A stretch of DNA of 64,000 nt from CADEFQ01 sp050185195 (GTDB lineage Bacteria; Pseudomonadota; Gammaproteobacteria; Steroidobacterales; Steroidobacteraceae): contig JBFWZQ010000007.1 of NCBI GenBank assembly GCA_050185195.1, forward strand, positions 80,736 to 144,735, in the 5' to 3' direction. Below the pieces are notes generated by a model. That model was not told the DNA's origin, searched no databases, and saw nothing but the letters and a program-made list of their open reading frames with translations. Each line of letters begins with the position of its first letter. Positions within the stretch are counted from its first letter, which is position 1. The position numbers and the translations under genes are program-made. Shown one piece after another: positions 8,627-18,056 of the stretch.

Positions 8627-9706
8627 ATGCCGCAGTACCTAGGCACGCCGGACTTGCCGCACGATGGCAGCGAGCGCATCGGCGTGCTGCTCGTCAATTC
8701 CGGCTCGCCGGATTCGCCCTCGGCGCGCGACATCCGCCGATTCCTGCGCGGCCTGCTGTCCGACCCCCGGGTGGTCGAGCTGCCACGCTGGCTGTGGCTG
8801 CCGATCCTGCACGGCGCCATCCTGCCGTTTCGCCCGCTGCGCAGCCAGCGCCGCTATCGCGAGATGTTCGACGCGGGCCGCTCGCCGCTGCTGCACCTGT
8901 CCGAAGCGTTGCGCACGGGCCTCGAGCACGAGCTCGCGCAGCGGCTCGCCGCACCGGTCAGCGTCGCGATCGGCATGCTCTACTCGAGCCCTTCCGTCGA
9001 TGACGCGATGCGCCAGCTTGTCCACGGGGGCGCGCGCCGGCTGCTCGTGCTGCCGCTCTTTCCGCAGTACTGCGGCGTGACGACCGGCGCCGTGATCGAC
9101 AAGGTGGGGCAGGTGCTCGGCAGCCTGCGCTGGGCGCCCGAAGTGCGCTACGTCACCGACTACCACGACGATCCCGATCACATCGAGGCGCTGCGCGCGA
9201 GCATCGCCGCGCACTGGGCCGCGCACGGCCGCACCGGCCACCTGCTGCTCTCGTGGCACGGCGTGCCGAGCGCCTACTGCGAGAAGGGCGATCCCTATCA
9301 CTATCGCTGCCACGCGACGGCACGGCGGCTCGCCGAGGCCCTGCAGCTGCACGATGGCGAGTGGAGCGTCGCGTTCCAGTCGCGTTTCGGTGGCGGCCGC
9401 TGGCTGCGGCCCTACACCGAGGAAGTGCTCGAAGCGCTGCCCGCGCGGGGCGTGCACTCGGTCACGGTCGCCTGTCCCGGTTTCGCGATCGACTGCCTCG
9501 AGACGCTCGATGAGATCGCCGTCGACGATCGCGCGCGCTTCCTGCGCGTCGGCGGCACGCGCCTCGACTACGTGCCGGCGCTCAACGCGCGCCCCGAACA
9601 GGTCCAGGCGCTCGGCCGCCTCGCCGTCGCGCACACGCGCGGCTGGATCGGCGCCGCCGCGGCGCGCGCGGCCGGTGGCTTCCCTCGCGTGGTATCGAAC
9701 ACCTGA
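8627..9706 (+). CDS. hemH: Ferrochelatase
   Basis: Ferrochelatase inserts ferrous iron into protoporphyrin IX to make heme. The 359-residue protein shows the family start IGVLLVNSGSPDSPSARDIRRFL, the LPLFPQYCGVTTG stretch, the catalytic His211 in LLSWHGVP, the YHYRCHAT region and Glu292 in CPGFAIDCLETLDEI. There is no C-terminal membrane anchor. It starts 12 bases after the dehydrogenase stop, so it may be co-transcribed although the pathways are unrelated. ATG 8627 is supported by a GAGGAT sequence just upstream. Confidence 0.96.
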   Translation: MPQYLGTPDLPHDGSERIGVLLVNSGSPDSPSARDIRRFLRGLLSDPRVVELPRWLWLPILHGAILPFRPLRSQRRYREMFDAGRSPLLHLSEALRTGLEHELAQRLAAPVSVAIGMLYSSPSVDDAMRQLVHGGARRLLVLPLFPQYCGVTTGAVIDKVGQVLGSLRWAPEVRYVTDYHDDPDHIEALRASIAAHWAAHGRTGHLLLSWHGVPSAYCEKGDPYHYRCHATARRLAEALQLHDGEWSVAFQSRFGGGRWLRPYTEEVLEALPARGVHSVTVACPGFAIDCLETLDEIAVDDRARFLRVGGTRLDYVPALNARPEQVQALGRLAVAHTRGWIGAAAARAAGGFPRVVSNT

Positions 9707-9750
9707 CCACCCACGGCTCGCCGCTGCTCGGCCGGTTCCTCGAGCTGTCG

Positions 9751-10452
9751 GTGGCGACGGACGACATCCGCGCGTCGGTGGAGTTCTACGAGCGGCTCGG
9801 CTTCACGCAGTGCGTGGCGAACGACACCTGGGGCCATCCCTACGGCGTGCTCACCGACGGACGCCTCGCGATCGGCCTGCACCATTACCGGTTCGCGTCG
9901 CCGTCGCTGACATTCGTGCGCGCCGGCATCGCCCGGCACATCGCGGCGATCGAAGCCGCGGGCGCGCAGATCGCCTTTCGCCGCACCGGCGACGAGGTCT
10001 TCAACGAGGTCGGGTTTCGCGACCCGACGGGACACATGGTCACCGTGCTCGAGGCGCGCACCTTCTCGCCGTCCGGACGCGATCGCGACCAACCGTCCCT
10101 GTGCGGGGATTTCATGGAGTACAGCGTACCCGCACGGGATTTCGCGGCGGCGCGGCGACAATGGGAAACCTTCGGATTCGTCGCGCTGGATGAATGGGAC
10201 TCGCCCGCGGATGGCCTGCCCTGGCGCCGCCTGCCGCTCACGAGCGATGACCTGAACCTCGCCTGCCATGCACCGCGGTTCTGCGACCGACCGCTGCTCG
10301 TCTTCACGACCGCGGATACCGCCGATCGCCGCGCATGCCTCACCGCGCTCGACGTGCCGTTCGCCGCGGAACTGCCGTCCACTCTCGATCCCGCGCGTTA
10401 CGCGCTCGTCGAGAGCCCCGAGGGGCTCGCGATCCTGCTGGCGCCTGCCTGA
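9751..10452 (+). CDS. VOC family (glyoxalase-like) protein, start uncertain
   Basis: A protein of about 233 residues with two vicinal-oxygen-chelate (glyoxalase/bleomycin resistance) modules: IRASVEFYERLGF to VGFRDPTGHMVTVLEA, and a weaker second one around MEYSVPARDFAAARRQWETFGF. Function is unknown. The start is problematic. The first usual codon, GTG 9751, cuts into the first beta strand; the residues just upstream in frame (GRFLELSV) are exactly the missing strand. The frame is open upstream with no ATG, GTG or TTG, but a CTG at 9703 overlaps the hemH stop as CTGA. A coupled CTG start at 9703 is therefore plausible and would give about 249 residues. Confidence 0.75.
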   Translation: MATDDIRASVEFYERLGFTQCVANDTWGHPYGVLTDGRLAIGLHHYRFASPSLTFVRAGIARHIAAIEAAGAQIAFRRTGDEVFNEVGFRDPTGHMVTVLEARTFSPSGRDRDQPSLCGDFMEYSVPARDFAAARRQWETFGFVALDEWDSPADGLPWRRLPLTSDDLNLACHAPRFCDRPLLVFTTADTADRRACLTALDVPFAAELPSTLDPARYALVESPEGLAILLAPA

Positions 10453-10558
10453 TCCAGGCCTCGTTTCGTCGCAGCCGCGTGTGCCCACGGTGTCCGCCGC
10501 CCACGGGACAATCCCATCCCCGCTAGAATCGCTGGCCTCACGTTTCCCCGAGGCCGTC

Positions 10559-12595
10559 ATGCGCAAAGCCCTGTTCGCCCTGCTGCTCGGTGCCGCACTC
10601 CCCACGCTCGCCGACGAAGGCATGTGGACGTTCGACAACTTTCCCGCCACCGCCGTGAAGGAGAAATACGGCGCGACCATCGACGGCGCCTGGCTCGACC
10701 GGGTCCGCCGCAGCACGATCCGGCTGTCGAACTGCACCGCGTCCTTCGTCTCGCCCGACGGCCTCATCCTCACGAACCACCACTGCGTCGAGGCCTGCCT
10801 CGCCGAGCTGTCCTCGAAGGAGGCCAGCTACGTGCAGACGGGATTCGTGTCGCGCAACCGCCGCGAGGAACTGCGCTGCGCGACGCAAGTCGCCGACGTG
10901 CTGCAGGCGATGGAAGACATCACGGCCAGGGTGACGGCGGCGGCCGCCGGACTCGACCAGGCTGCGGCGAACGACGCGCGCAAGCAGGCGCTGACCCGGC
11001 TCGAACAGGCCTGCGAGCAGGAATCGAAGCTCAAGTGCGAGAGCGTCACGCTCTACCAGGGCGGCCAGTATTTCCTCTACAAGTACAAGCGCTACGACGA
11101 CGTGCGCCTCGTGCTCGCGCCGGAGGCCGACATCGCCTCGTTCGGCGGCGACCCGGACAACTTCCAGTTCCCGCGCTGGTCGCTCGACTTCTCGCTGCTG
11201 CGCGCCTACGAGAACGGCAGGCCCGCGAAGACGCCCGACCATCTGCCGATCCGCTTCGCGGGCCCGCAGGCGGGCGAACTCGTGTTCGTCTCCGGCCATC
11301 CGGGCTCGACCGCACGCCTCGAGACGCGGGCCGAACTCGAGTTCCAGCGTGATGTCGCGTGGCCGAACTGGCTGCTGCGCTACTCCGAGCTGCGCGGTCG
11401 CTACATCGAGTTCGGCAAGACGGGCGAGGCCGCGGCGCGGATCGTCGAGGCGCCGCTCAATTCGCTCGAGAACGGCATCAAGGTGCGGCGCAAGCTGCTC
11501 GACGCCCTGCACGAAGACGCACTGCTCGCGGGCAAGGGCGCGGCCGAGGAGGCACTGCGCGCGAAGATGGCGGGCGACCCGACGTTCGGCGACCCCTGGG
11601 CCGACATCGCGCGCGCCACCGGCATCGAGCGTGGCCTTTACCTGCCGTACCTGTTCCTCGAGGGCGCCGGCGGCTTCAACAGCGCCACCTTCCGCTACGC
11701 GCGCACGCTCGTGCGCGCCGCCGCCGAACGGGGCAAGCCGAACACGGAACGGCTGCGCGAATACACGGAGGCCGCACTGCCGCGCGTCGCCCAGCAGACG
11801 CTCGCGGACGTTCCCGTGTATCCCGAACTCGAGAACCTGACGCTGTCGTTTTCGCTCGAGCGGATGCGCGAGTGGCTCGGCCCCGACCACCCCGTCGTGC
11901 GCCAGCTGCTCGCCAAGGATTCGCCGGACGGCCTCGCCGCGCGGCTCATCGCGGGCACCAGGCTCGCCGACCCCGCCGTGCGCCAGCAGCTCTGGGACGG
12001 CGGCGCCGCGGCCATTGCCGCGTCATCCGACCCGATGATCCAGCTCGCGCTCGCGATCGACGCGCCCTCGCGCGCGGTGCGCAAGCGCTACGAGGACGAG
12101 GTCGAGGCCCCGATCGCGGCCGCGTCGGAGAAGATCGCGGCGGCCCGCTTCAAGGCCTACGGCACGAACGTCTATCCCGACGCGACCTTCACGCTGCGCC
12201 TCAACTACGGCACGGTGGCCGGCTGGAACGAGGCGGGCCGGGACATCGCACCCTTCACGCGCCTCGAAACGGCGTTCGCGCGTGCCACGGGCAACACGCC
12301 CTTCCGCATTCCGGATAGTTGGCAGCAGGCGCGCGCCTCGCTCGACATGCAGACCCCGTTCTGCATCTCGACGACCAGCGACATCGTCGGCGGCAATTCG
12401 GGCAGCGCGCTGATCGACGCGCAAGGCCGCCTCGTCGGCCTGATGTTCGACGGCAACATCCATTCGATCTCGGGCAACTACTGGTTCGACAACGCGAAGA
12501 ACCGCGCCATCGCCGTGCACCCCGCGATCATCCGCGCGGCGTTGCAGGACGTGTACCACGCGGACGGTGTGCTCAGGGAACTCGGCGCGCGCTGA
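10559..12595 (+). CDS. S46 family serine peptidase (dipeptidyl-peptidase 7/11-like)
   Basis: An exported peptidase of 678 residues with a 19-residue signal peptide (MRKALFALLLGAALPTLAD). S46 enzymes remove dipeptides from oligopeptide N-termini in the periplasm. The motif NCTASFVSPDGLILTNHHC carries the catalytic histidine (His74 or His75), and GGNSGSAL carries the nucleophile Ser614. The start DEGMWTFDNFP is highly typical of the family. With the M1 aminopeptidase at 50.6 kb it suggests a peptide-scavenging lifestyle. The 3' end overlaps the convergent YceI lipoprotein gene by 23 bases. Confidence 0.93.
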   Translation: MRKALFALLLGAALPTLADEGMWTFDNFPATAVKEKYGATIDGAWLDRVRRSTIRLSNCTASFVSPDGLILTNHHCVEACLAELSSKEASYVQTGFVSRNRREELRCATQVADVLQAMEDITARVTAAAAGLDQAAANDARKQALTRLEQACEQESKLKCESVTLYQGGQYFLYKYKRYDDVRLVLAPEADIASFGGDPDNFQFPRWSLDFSLLRAYENGRPAKTPDHLPIRFAGPQAGELVFVSGHPGSTARLETRAELEFQRDVAWPNWLLRYSELRGRYIEFGKTGEAAARIVEAPLNSLENGIKVRRKLLDALHEDALLAGKGAAEEALRAKMAGDPTFGDPWADIARATGIERGLYLPYLFLEGAGGFNSATFRYARTLVRAAAERGKPNTERLREYTEAALPRVAQQTLADVPVYPELENLTLSFSLERMREWLGPDHPVVRQLLAKDSPDGLAARLIAGTRLADPAVRQQLWDGGAAAIAASSDPMIQLALAIDAPSRAVRKRYEDEVEAPIAAASEKIAAARFKAYGTNVYPDATFTLRLNYGTVAGWNEAGRDIAPFTRLETAFARATGNTPFRIPDSWQQARASLDMQTPFCISTTSDIVGGNSGSALIDAQGRLVGLMFDGNIHSISGNYWFDNAKNRAIAVHPAIIRAALQDVYHADGVLRELGAR

Positions 12596-13268
12596 GATCG
12601 ACCTCGACGTCGAGTCGATCCTCGACCCGCAGCGCGCCGAGCATCACGCTGTAGGGCGCAAGCCCGAGCGCGCCCTGCGTGACGGGGAAGCGCGCGGTGA
12701 CGCGCAGGCGATCGGCACCGTGCCGGTCGACCTGCACGGGCGCCTCGATCACGTGGCGCTCGCCGCGCACCTCGAGTTCGACGCGGGCCTCGAAGCGGCG
12801 CGGCCCGCCGGTGAGCGCAACGGCGTGCGCGACGATCTGCGGAAAGCGCCCGGCATCGAGCAGCGCCTCTCCGAGCATGTTGCGGCGGGTGCCCTCCCGG
12901 GCCGACTCGGGCACGGCCGGCGCGAATTCGGGACCGCGTCCGCTGCGCAGCGGCGCATCATCGACCGTGAACGTGGCAACGGGCAGGCGAAGTTCGAAAC
13001 CGCTCGCGGTGAGCGGCTCGCGCAGGTCGATCACGCCCGTGAGCGCCTTCGATGCGATCACGTGGTTGTGCCCGAGGGACGCCAGCGCGCCGCCCCGGTA
13101 CGCCAGCACGATCACCGATGATTCGTCGCTGACTACCCGATAGCGGGTGGCACCCGCCGCGGGCGGCGCCGCGCCCACGGGGGGCGTGCCGGGCGCGGAC
13201 GGCGGCGCCGCGCGTCGCGCCGCGGGGCAACCGGCCAGGCACAGCGCGGCGAGCATCGCCGCCCCCAT
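12573..13268 (-). CDS. YceI family lipoprotein
   Basis: A 231-residue protein with a lipoprotein signal: a hydrophobic run followed by LCLAGC, so Cys13 is probably lipidated. After a proline/alanine linker, the YceI lipocalin-like barrel begins at about residue 42 (YRVVSDESSVIVLAYRGG, LGHNHVI), and continues with the YceI-type RRNMLGEALLDAGRFPQI segment. YceI proteins bind isoprenoid or amphiphilic ligands in the periplasm. It is divergent from the cytochrome b561-YceI fusion gene with 48 bases between starts, so two YceI genes share one control region. ATG 13268 is chosen because the frame upstream does not resemble any protein. Confidence 0.85.
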   Translation of the reverse strand: MGAAMLAALCLAGCPAARRAAPPSAPGTPPVGAAPPAAGATRYRVVSDESSVIVLAYRGGALASLGHNHVIASKALTGVIDLREPLTASGFELRLPVATFTVDDAPLRSGRGPEFAPAVPESAREGTRRNMLGEALLDAGRFPQIVAHAVALTGGPRRFEARVELEVRGERHVIEAPVQVDRHGADRLRVTARFPVTQGALGLAPYSVMLGALRVEDRLDVEVDLSARRVP

Positions 13269-13316
13269 CGCCACCTTGCTAGACTGGCCGTTCTGACCTC
13301 CCACGGAGCCGAGCAT

Positions 13317-16300
13317 ATGCCGATCCGCAACACCCTGGAACGCTGGGGCTCGGTCGCCAAGTTCTTCCACTGGGCCATCGTGGTGCTCGTGGTCACGCAG
13401 TTCGTGCTGGCCTTCATCGCCGAAGATCTGCCTCTCGGCATGCAGAAGCTCGCCGTGCTCGCACGCCACAAGTCGGTCGGCATCACCATCCTCGTGCTCG
13501 CGACATTGCGCCTGCTGTGGCGCGCGGCCAATCGCAGCCCCGGGATGCCGGCCGGCATGGCCGGCTGGGAAAAGCTCGGGGCGCGCGCTGCCCATGCGCT
13601 CCTCTACGCGCTGCTGTTCGCCGTGCCGCTCGCGGGCTGGATCATGTCCTCGGCGAAGAACTTCCCGGTGTCGTGGTTCGGCCTCTTCCAGTTGCCCGAT
13701 CTCGTCGCCCCGAGCGAGGCCACCTTCGATATCGCACACGAAGCGCACGAGATCCTCGCGTTCACGCTGGGCGGAGTCGCGACGCTGCACCTGCTGGCGG
13801 CGCTCAAGCACCACTTCATCAACCGGGATTCGGTGTTGCGGCGCATGCTGCCGTTCGCGCGCGTCCCCATCGTGGCCGGCCTGCTGGTCGCCGGTGGCAG
13901 TGGCCTGGGCGACGCGCTCGCCGCGGCACCCGGTGCGGGCACGTGGACGGGCAGCGCCGCGAGCGGCCGCCTCGAGTTCCGTTTCAGGCAGGCGGGTGCC
14001 GCCACCAGCGGCGCCTTCGGCCAGTTCACGGTGCAGCTCGTGACGGCCGCGGACGGCATCCCGACCCGGCTGTCGGTGGTGGTCGATACCGGTTCGATCG
14101 ACACGCAGGACAAAGACCGCGACTCGGCGCTGCGCTCGTCGGATCTCTTCGACGTGAAGAAATTTCCCCGGGCAAGCTTCGAGGCGAGCCACTTCAAGCG
14201 CACGGCCGAGGGCCGCTACGAGGGCACGGGCACCCTGACGATCCGCGACACCGCACGTGAAGTCGCCCTCCCGTTCACCCTGGCGCCCACGGCCGGTGCC
14301 GCAGTGGGCTGGCGGATCGCCGGCGACCTGCCGATCAAGCGCCTCGACTACGGCGTGGGACAGGGCGAGATGCGCTCGACCGATTTTGTCGACGATGCCG
14401 TCACCGTGTCCTGGTCCGTCGTGCTCGGGCTGCCGCTCGGCATCGGCAAGCCGAACCTCGTCGCCAACGAGTTCTACCGCCGCGCCGCGCGCGATCCCAC
14501 GCTGCGCCTCACGATCCTGACGGCGCTGTCGCTCGCGCGGCCGCGGGCGCGCAACGACCTCGAGCGCCGCCTGCTCGAACCGATCGTCGAGCGAGTGTTC
14601 GCCGACTACCCGGAACTCGACTACGTCCTCGCGGCCAGGGCCGGCACGCTGCCGCCCAACATCGAAGTGATCGAGTTCTTCTTCGAACCCGGCGCCTGGC
14701 TCGGTGTCGACGAAGCGCAGCAGCACTACCTCTCGGCCAACTACACGCACGTTGCGCGCGACTTCCTCGCGCGCGGCGCGAACGTGATCGCGCAGCTCGT
14801 CGCGAAACGCACCGTGGCGGGCGAGGCGGAGTACTCCCTCGGATCGAATCCCGACGTCACGGTCGACCTGCTGCCGCAAATCGACGCGGCACGCGCCGCC
14901 GGCCGCGACATCGTGCTGATCGGCGCGGTGCATCCCCGCCTGCCCTTCATGTTCGGCAGCGCCTGCGTCGACGCGCGGCACATCGACTACCTGATCGATC
15001 ACCCGCGCTACGACTACGAACTCTACTGCCCGCCGAACCTGCCGCTGCGCACGGTCGACCATGCGATCGCGATGCACGCCAGCGCGCTCGTGCGCGACGG
15101 CGGCACGCTGCAGATCGGGATCGGCGAACTCGGCGACGCCCTGGTGTACGCGCTGCTGCTGCGCCACCAGCAGAACGGGCCATGGCGCGCCGCGCTCGAG
15201 GCGCTCGGCGGCAGCGGCCCCGACACGGCGCCCTTTCGCCAGGGGCTCTACGCATGCAGCGAGATGCTTGTCGACCAGATGCTCGACCTGCTGCGCACCG
15301 GCATCCTGCGGCGGCACGCGTACCCGTCGCTGCCGCTGATGCGGCTGCTCGCGCAGGGCCGCATCGAAGAGCGTTTCGATGCCACCGTCCTCGAGGCGCT
15401 GGTCGACGCAGGCGTCGCCCGTCACCTCGATGCGGCGACCTTCGATGAATTGCGCCGCTGCGGCGTGTTTCGTGCCGACACGCGCTACCGCGATGGGCAG
15501 ATCCGCGGCCCGGAAGGCGGCTGGATCACGGCCGACCTGGGCGACGCGGCGTCGCGCCTTGCGATCGCCACCCACTGCCTCGGCCGGGAGCTACAGGGCG
15601 GTGTCGTCGCACATGCGGCGTTCTTCCTCGGTCCGCGCGGCTTCTACGCGAAACTGCGCGACATGCCGGAGCGGGAGCGGCGCCGCATCGACATGTGCGG
15701 CGTCGGTTTCGTCAACCAGCTCTACGGCGCCGACTACGAGCTGCGCTGCCTGCAACGCCGCGACGCCCGCTTCGTCAATACCGCGATGATGGTGACGCTG
15801 CTTGGCGCGGCGGTCTCCGATACGCTCGAGGACGGTCGCGTCGTGAGCGGCGTCGGCGGCCAGTACAACTTCGTGTCGATGGCGCACGCCCTGCCCGGCG
15901 CCCGCGCGGTCATGTGCCTGCGCGCGACGCGCGAGAAAACGGGCCGGGTGACCTCGAACATCGTGTGGAACTACGGGCAGGCGACCGTGCCGCGCCACCT
16001 GCGCGACCTCGTCGTCACCGAGTACGGTGTTGCGGACCTGCGCAGTGCGACGGATGCCGAGACGATCGCGCGGCTGCTCGACATCGCCGATTCACGCTTC
16101 CAGCCCGCGCTGCTCGCACAGGCGCAGGCGGCCGGCAAGATCGCACGCGACTACCGGATCCCTGCCGCGCGGCAGGGCAACACGCCGGAGCGCCTCGACC
16201 GGGCCTTCGCGGGCCCGCGCCAGGCCGGCCTCTTCAGCGACTACCCGTTCGGCACGGACCTGACGCAGCTCGAGATCCGGCTGGCGAAGGCCCTCGGCGC

Positions 16301-16484
16301 GCTCGCCCGACGCACGGCAACGCGCAGTGGCCGACTGCGCGCGCTCGCCGCGGCGCTGCGCCAGCCGGCCGGGACCGACATGCACGAAGCGCTCGCGCGC
16401 ATGGGCCTCGCCGCCCCGAAGGGCTGGCGCGAGCGGCTCGCGCGCCGGCTCGTGGCACTCGCCCTGCGGGACAGCCCTTCGTGA
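13317..16484 (+). CDS. Three-part fusion: cytochrome b561 - YceI - acetyl-CoA hydrolase/transferase
   Basis: One uninterrupted frame of 1055 codons. Residues 1-185 are a four-helix di-heme cytochrome b561, with heme-ligand candidates in KFFHWAIV, ARHKSVG and AHEILAF. Residues about 195-369 are a complete YceI barrel (RSSDLFDVKKFPRASF, STDFVDDAV). From residue 369 (VLGLPLGIGKPNLVANEFYRRAA) to the end it is an acetyl-CoA hydrolase/transferase, including the C-terminal domain SNIVWNYGQATVPRHLRDLV. The b561-YceI pair is a known architecture; joining it to a CoA enzyme is not one I know. The YceI part should be periplasmic and the CoA enzyme cytosolic, so one chain is topologically awkward. The hydrolase lacks only about 20 N-terminal residues compared with relatives. 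An internal ATG at 14370 could start a separate enzyme. It overlaps nhaA by four bases. Confidence 0.8.
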   Translation: MPIRNTLERWGSVAKFFHWAIVVLVVTQFVLAFIAEDLPLGMQKLAVLARHKSVGITILVLATLRLLWRAANRSPGMPAGMAGWEKLGARAAHALLYALLFAVPLAGWIMSSAKNFPVSWFGLFQLPDLVAPSEATFDIAHEAHEILAFTLGGVATLHLLAALKHHFINRDSVLRRMLPFARVPIVAGLLVAGGSGLGDALAAAPGAGTWTGSAASGRLEFRFRQAGAATSGAFGQFTVQLVTAADGIPTRLSVVVDTGSIDTQDKDRDSALRSSDLFDVKKFPRASFEASHFKRTAEGRYEGTGTLTIRDTAREVALPFTLAPTAGAAVGWRIAGDLPIKRLDYGVGQGEMRSTDFVDDAVTVSWSVVLGLPLGIGKPNLVANEFYRRAARDPTLRLTILTALSLARPRARNDLERRLLEPIVERVFADYPELDYVLAARAGTLPPNIEVIEFFFEPGAWLGVDEAQQHYLSANYTHVARDFLARGANVIAQLVAKRTVAGEAEYSLGSNPDVTVDLLPQIDAARAAGRDIVLIGAVHPRLPFMFGSACVDARHIDYLIDHPRYDYELYCPPNLPLRTVDHAIAMHASALVRDGGTLQIGIGELGDALVYALLLRHQQNGPWRAALEALGGSGPDTAPFRQGLYACSEMLVDQMLDLLRTGILRRHAYPSLPLMRLLAQGRIEERFDATVLEALVDAGVARHLDAATFDELRRCGVFRADTRYRDGQIRGPEGGWITADLGDAASRLAIATHCLGRELQGGVVAHAAFFLGPRGFYAKLRDMPERERRRIDMCGVGFVNQLYGADYELRCLQRRDARFVNTAMMVTLLGAAVSDTLEDGRVVSGVGGQYNFVSMAHALPGARAVMCLRATREKTGRVTSNIVWNYGQATVPRHLRDLVVTEYGVADLRSATDAETIARLLDIADSRFQPALLAQAQAAGKIARDYRIPAARQGNTPERLDRAFAGPRQAGLFSDYPFGTDLTQLEIRLAKALGALARRTATRSGRLRALAAALRQPAGTDMHEALARMGLAAPKGWRERLARRLVALALRDSPS

Positions 16485-17674
16485 CGGGCACGCGCGCGCC
16501 CGGTGAGCTCGGGCCGCGCGACCAGGGCCTGCGCTCGGGACTGCTGATGCTCGCCATGGCGGCCGTCGCGGTCCTGTGGGCCAACTCGCCGTGGGCGGAA
16601 GCCTATCGGCAACTCGCCGCGTTGCCGACGGCGCTGCGAATCGGCCCCGTCGGCATCGAAAAGCCGCTCGTGCTCTTCGTCAACGACGGCCTGATGGCGG
16701 TGTTCTTCCTGCTGGTCGGTGTCGAGGTCAAGCGCGAACTCGCGCATGGCTCGCTCGCGAGCCTGCGCCAGGCGCTGCTGCCGGCATTCGCGGCCGCCGG
16801 CGGCATGCTGGTGCCAGCGCTGATCTTCGTTGCGACAGTCGGCATTGCTTCGGGCGATGCCCTGGCGCTGCGCGGCTGGGCCATTCCCTGTGCCACCGAT
16901 ATCGCGTTCTCGCTCGTGGTGCTGAAGCTCGCCGCGCCGCGGGCGCCGCCCGCGCTGTTCGTATTCCTGACGGCGGTCGCGGTCATCGACGACCTGGGGT
17001 CGATCCTCATCATCGCGCTCTTCTACACCGAGAGCCTGTCGCCCCCGATGCTGCTCGCCGCGCTCGCGCCGCTCACCGCGCTCGTGCTGCTGAACCGCCT
17101 GCGCGTGGAGAACATCGCCCCCTACGTCATCGCCGGACTCGTGCTCTGGTTCTGCGTACTGAAGAGCGGTGTGCACGCGACCCTGGCGGGCGTGATCACG
17201 GCGTTCGCGCTGCCCGTTTCACGCCTGCGCCACGACAGCCCGGCGGATCGCGCGGAACACGCGCTCGATCCCTGGGTCAGCTTCGGCGTGCTGCCGCTCT
17301 TTGCCTTGCTGAATGCCGGCATCACGCTGGCGGGCACTTCGCCGCGGGAATGGCTCGGCCCGGTGCCGCTCGGGATTGGCGTCGGGCTCGTCGCGGGCAA
17401 GACGCTCGGCGTCACGCTCGGCACCTGGGTCGCCACGACGCTCGGCGGCGCGCGCTTGCCGCCGCAGGTAACGTGGCTCCGCATCCTCGCCGTGGCGATG
17501 CTCGCCGGCATCGGCTTCACGATGAGCATCTTCATCGCTTCGCTTGCCTACGAGAGTGCTGCGCCCAACCTGTTCAACGGCGCAAAGGTCGGCATCCTCT
17601 TCGGCTCGCTCGTCGCGGCGCTCGCCGGCGCCCTCACCTTGCGAACAGTGTCGAGGGATCGCGGAACGCCTTGA
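16481..17674 (+). CDS. nhaA: Na+/H+ antiporter NhaA
   Basis: Inner-membrane antiporter of 397 residues with about twelve hydrophobic segments. It exchanges sodium for protons and protects against alkaline pH and salt. Signatures are FFLLVGVEVKREL, CATDIAFSLVVL and AVIDDLGSILIIA, where Asp170 and Asp171 correspond to the transport aspartates D163/D164 of E. coli NhaA. LLNAGITLAG and GIGFTMSIFIASLAY are also conserved. The GTG at 16481 overlaps the preceding stop (GTGA). The 3' end overlaps the convergent VOC gene by 41 bases. Confidence 0.95.
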   Translation: MTGTRAPGELGPRDQGLRSGLLMLAMAAVAVLWANSPWAEAYRQLAALPTALRIGPVGIEKPLVLFVNDGLMAVFFLLVGVEVKRELAHGSLASLRQALLPAFAAAGGMLVPALIFVATVGIASGDALALRGWAIPCATDIAFSLVVLKLAAPRAPPALFVFLTAVAVIDDLGSILIIALFYTESLSPPMLLAALAPLTALVLLNRLRVENIAPYVIAGLVLWFCVLKSGVHATLAGVITAFALPVSRLRHDSPADRAEHALDPWVSFGVLPLFALLNAGITLAGTSPREWLGPVPLGIGVGLVAGKTLGVTLGTWVATTLGGARLPPQVTWLRILAVAMLAGIGFTMSIFIASLAYESAAPNLFNGAKVGILFGSLVAALAGALTLRTVSRDRGTP

Positions 17675-18056
17675 ACTCGAGCGCGTTGCCCGAGGGGTCG
17701 TGGAGGAACATGGTCGCCTGTTCGCCGACGCGGCCGCGAAAGCGGATACCGGGCTCGATCACGAAGCGCGTGCCGGCCGCGCGCAGCCGATCGGCGAGGG
17801 CCTCCCAGTCCGGCCACGCAAGCACCACGCCGAAATGCGGCACCGGCACGTCATGCCCGTCGACGGCATTGTGATGCGCGGGCTTCGCGCCCGCTGCGGG
17901 ATCGAGATGCGCGACGAGCTGATGGCCGAAGAAATCGAAATCCACCCATTCGTCGGAGCTGCGCCCCTCGGCGCAACCGAACAACACACCGTAGAAAGCG
18001 CGCGCGGTGGCCAGGTCATGGACCGGAATCGCCAGGTGAAACGGCTGCAGGCTCAT
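17634..18056 (-). CDS. VOC family protein (glyoxalase-like)
   Basis: A 140-residue single-module vicinal-oxygen-chelate protein. The first strand and helix read FHLAIPVHDLATARAFYGVLFG, and the C-terminal metal-binding segment is MFLHDPSGNALEFKAF, with candidate metal residues in FHLAI, PHFGVV and the final LEFK. Relatives include small dioxygenase- and lactoylglutathione lyase-like proteins; no reaction is assigned. ATG 18056 is used. It overlaps the 3' end of the small upstream frame 18016-18243 by 41 bases, so the two are probably co-transcribed from the Fur-box promoter. Confidence 0.85.
   Translation of the reverse strand: MSLQPFHLAIPVHDLATARAFYGVLFGCAEGRSSDEWVDFDFFGHQLVAHLDPAAGAKPAHHNAVDGHDVPVPHFGVVLAWPDWEALADRLRAAGTRFVIEPGIRFRGRVGEQATMFLHDPSGNALEFKAFRDPSTLFAR

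Noticed and set aside
12573..15575. A 1000-codon open frame on the minus strand across the b561-YceI-hydrolase gene
   Set aside because: Only its last 231 codons (YceI lipoprotein, from 13268) look like protein. The rest is Arg/Ala/His-rich antisense sequence common in high-GC DNA and lies opposite a convincing gene.
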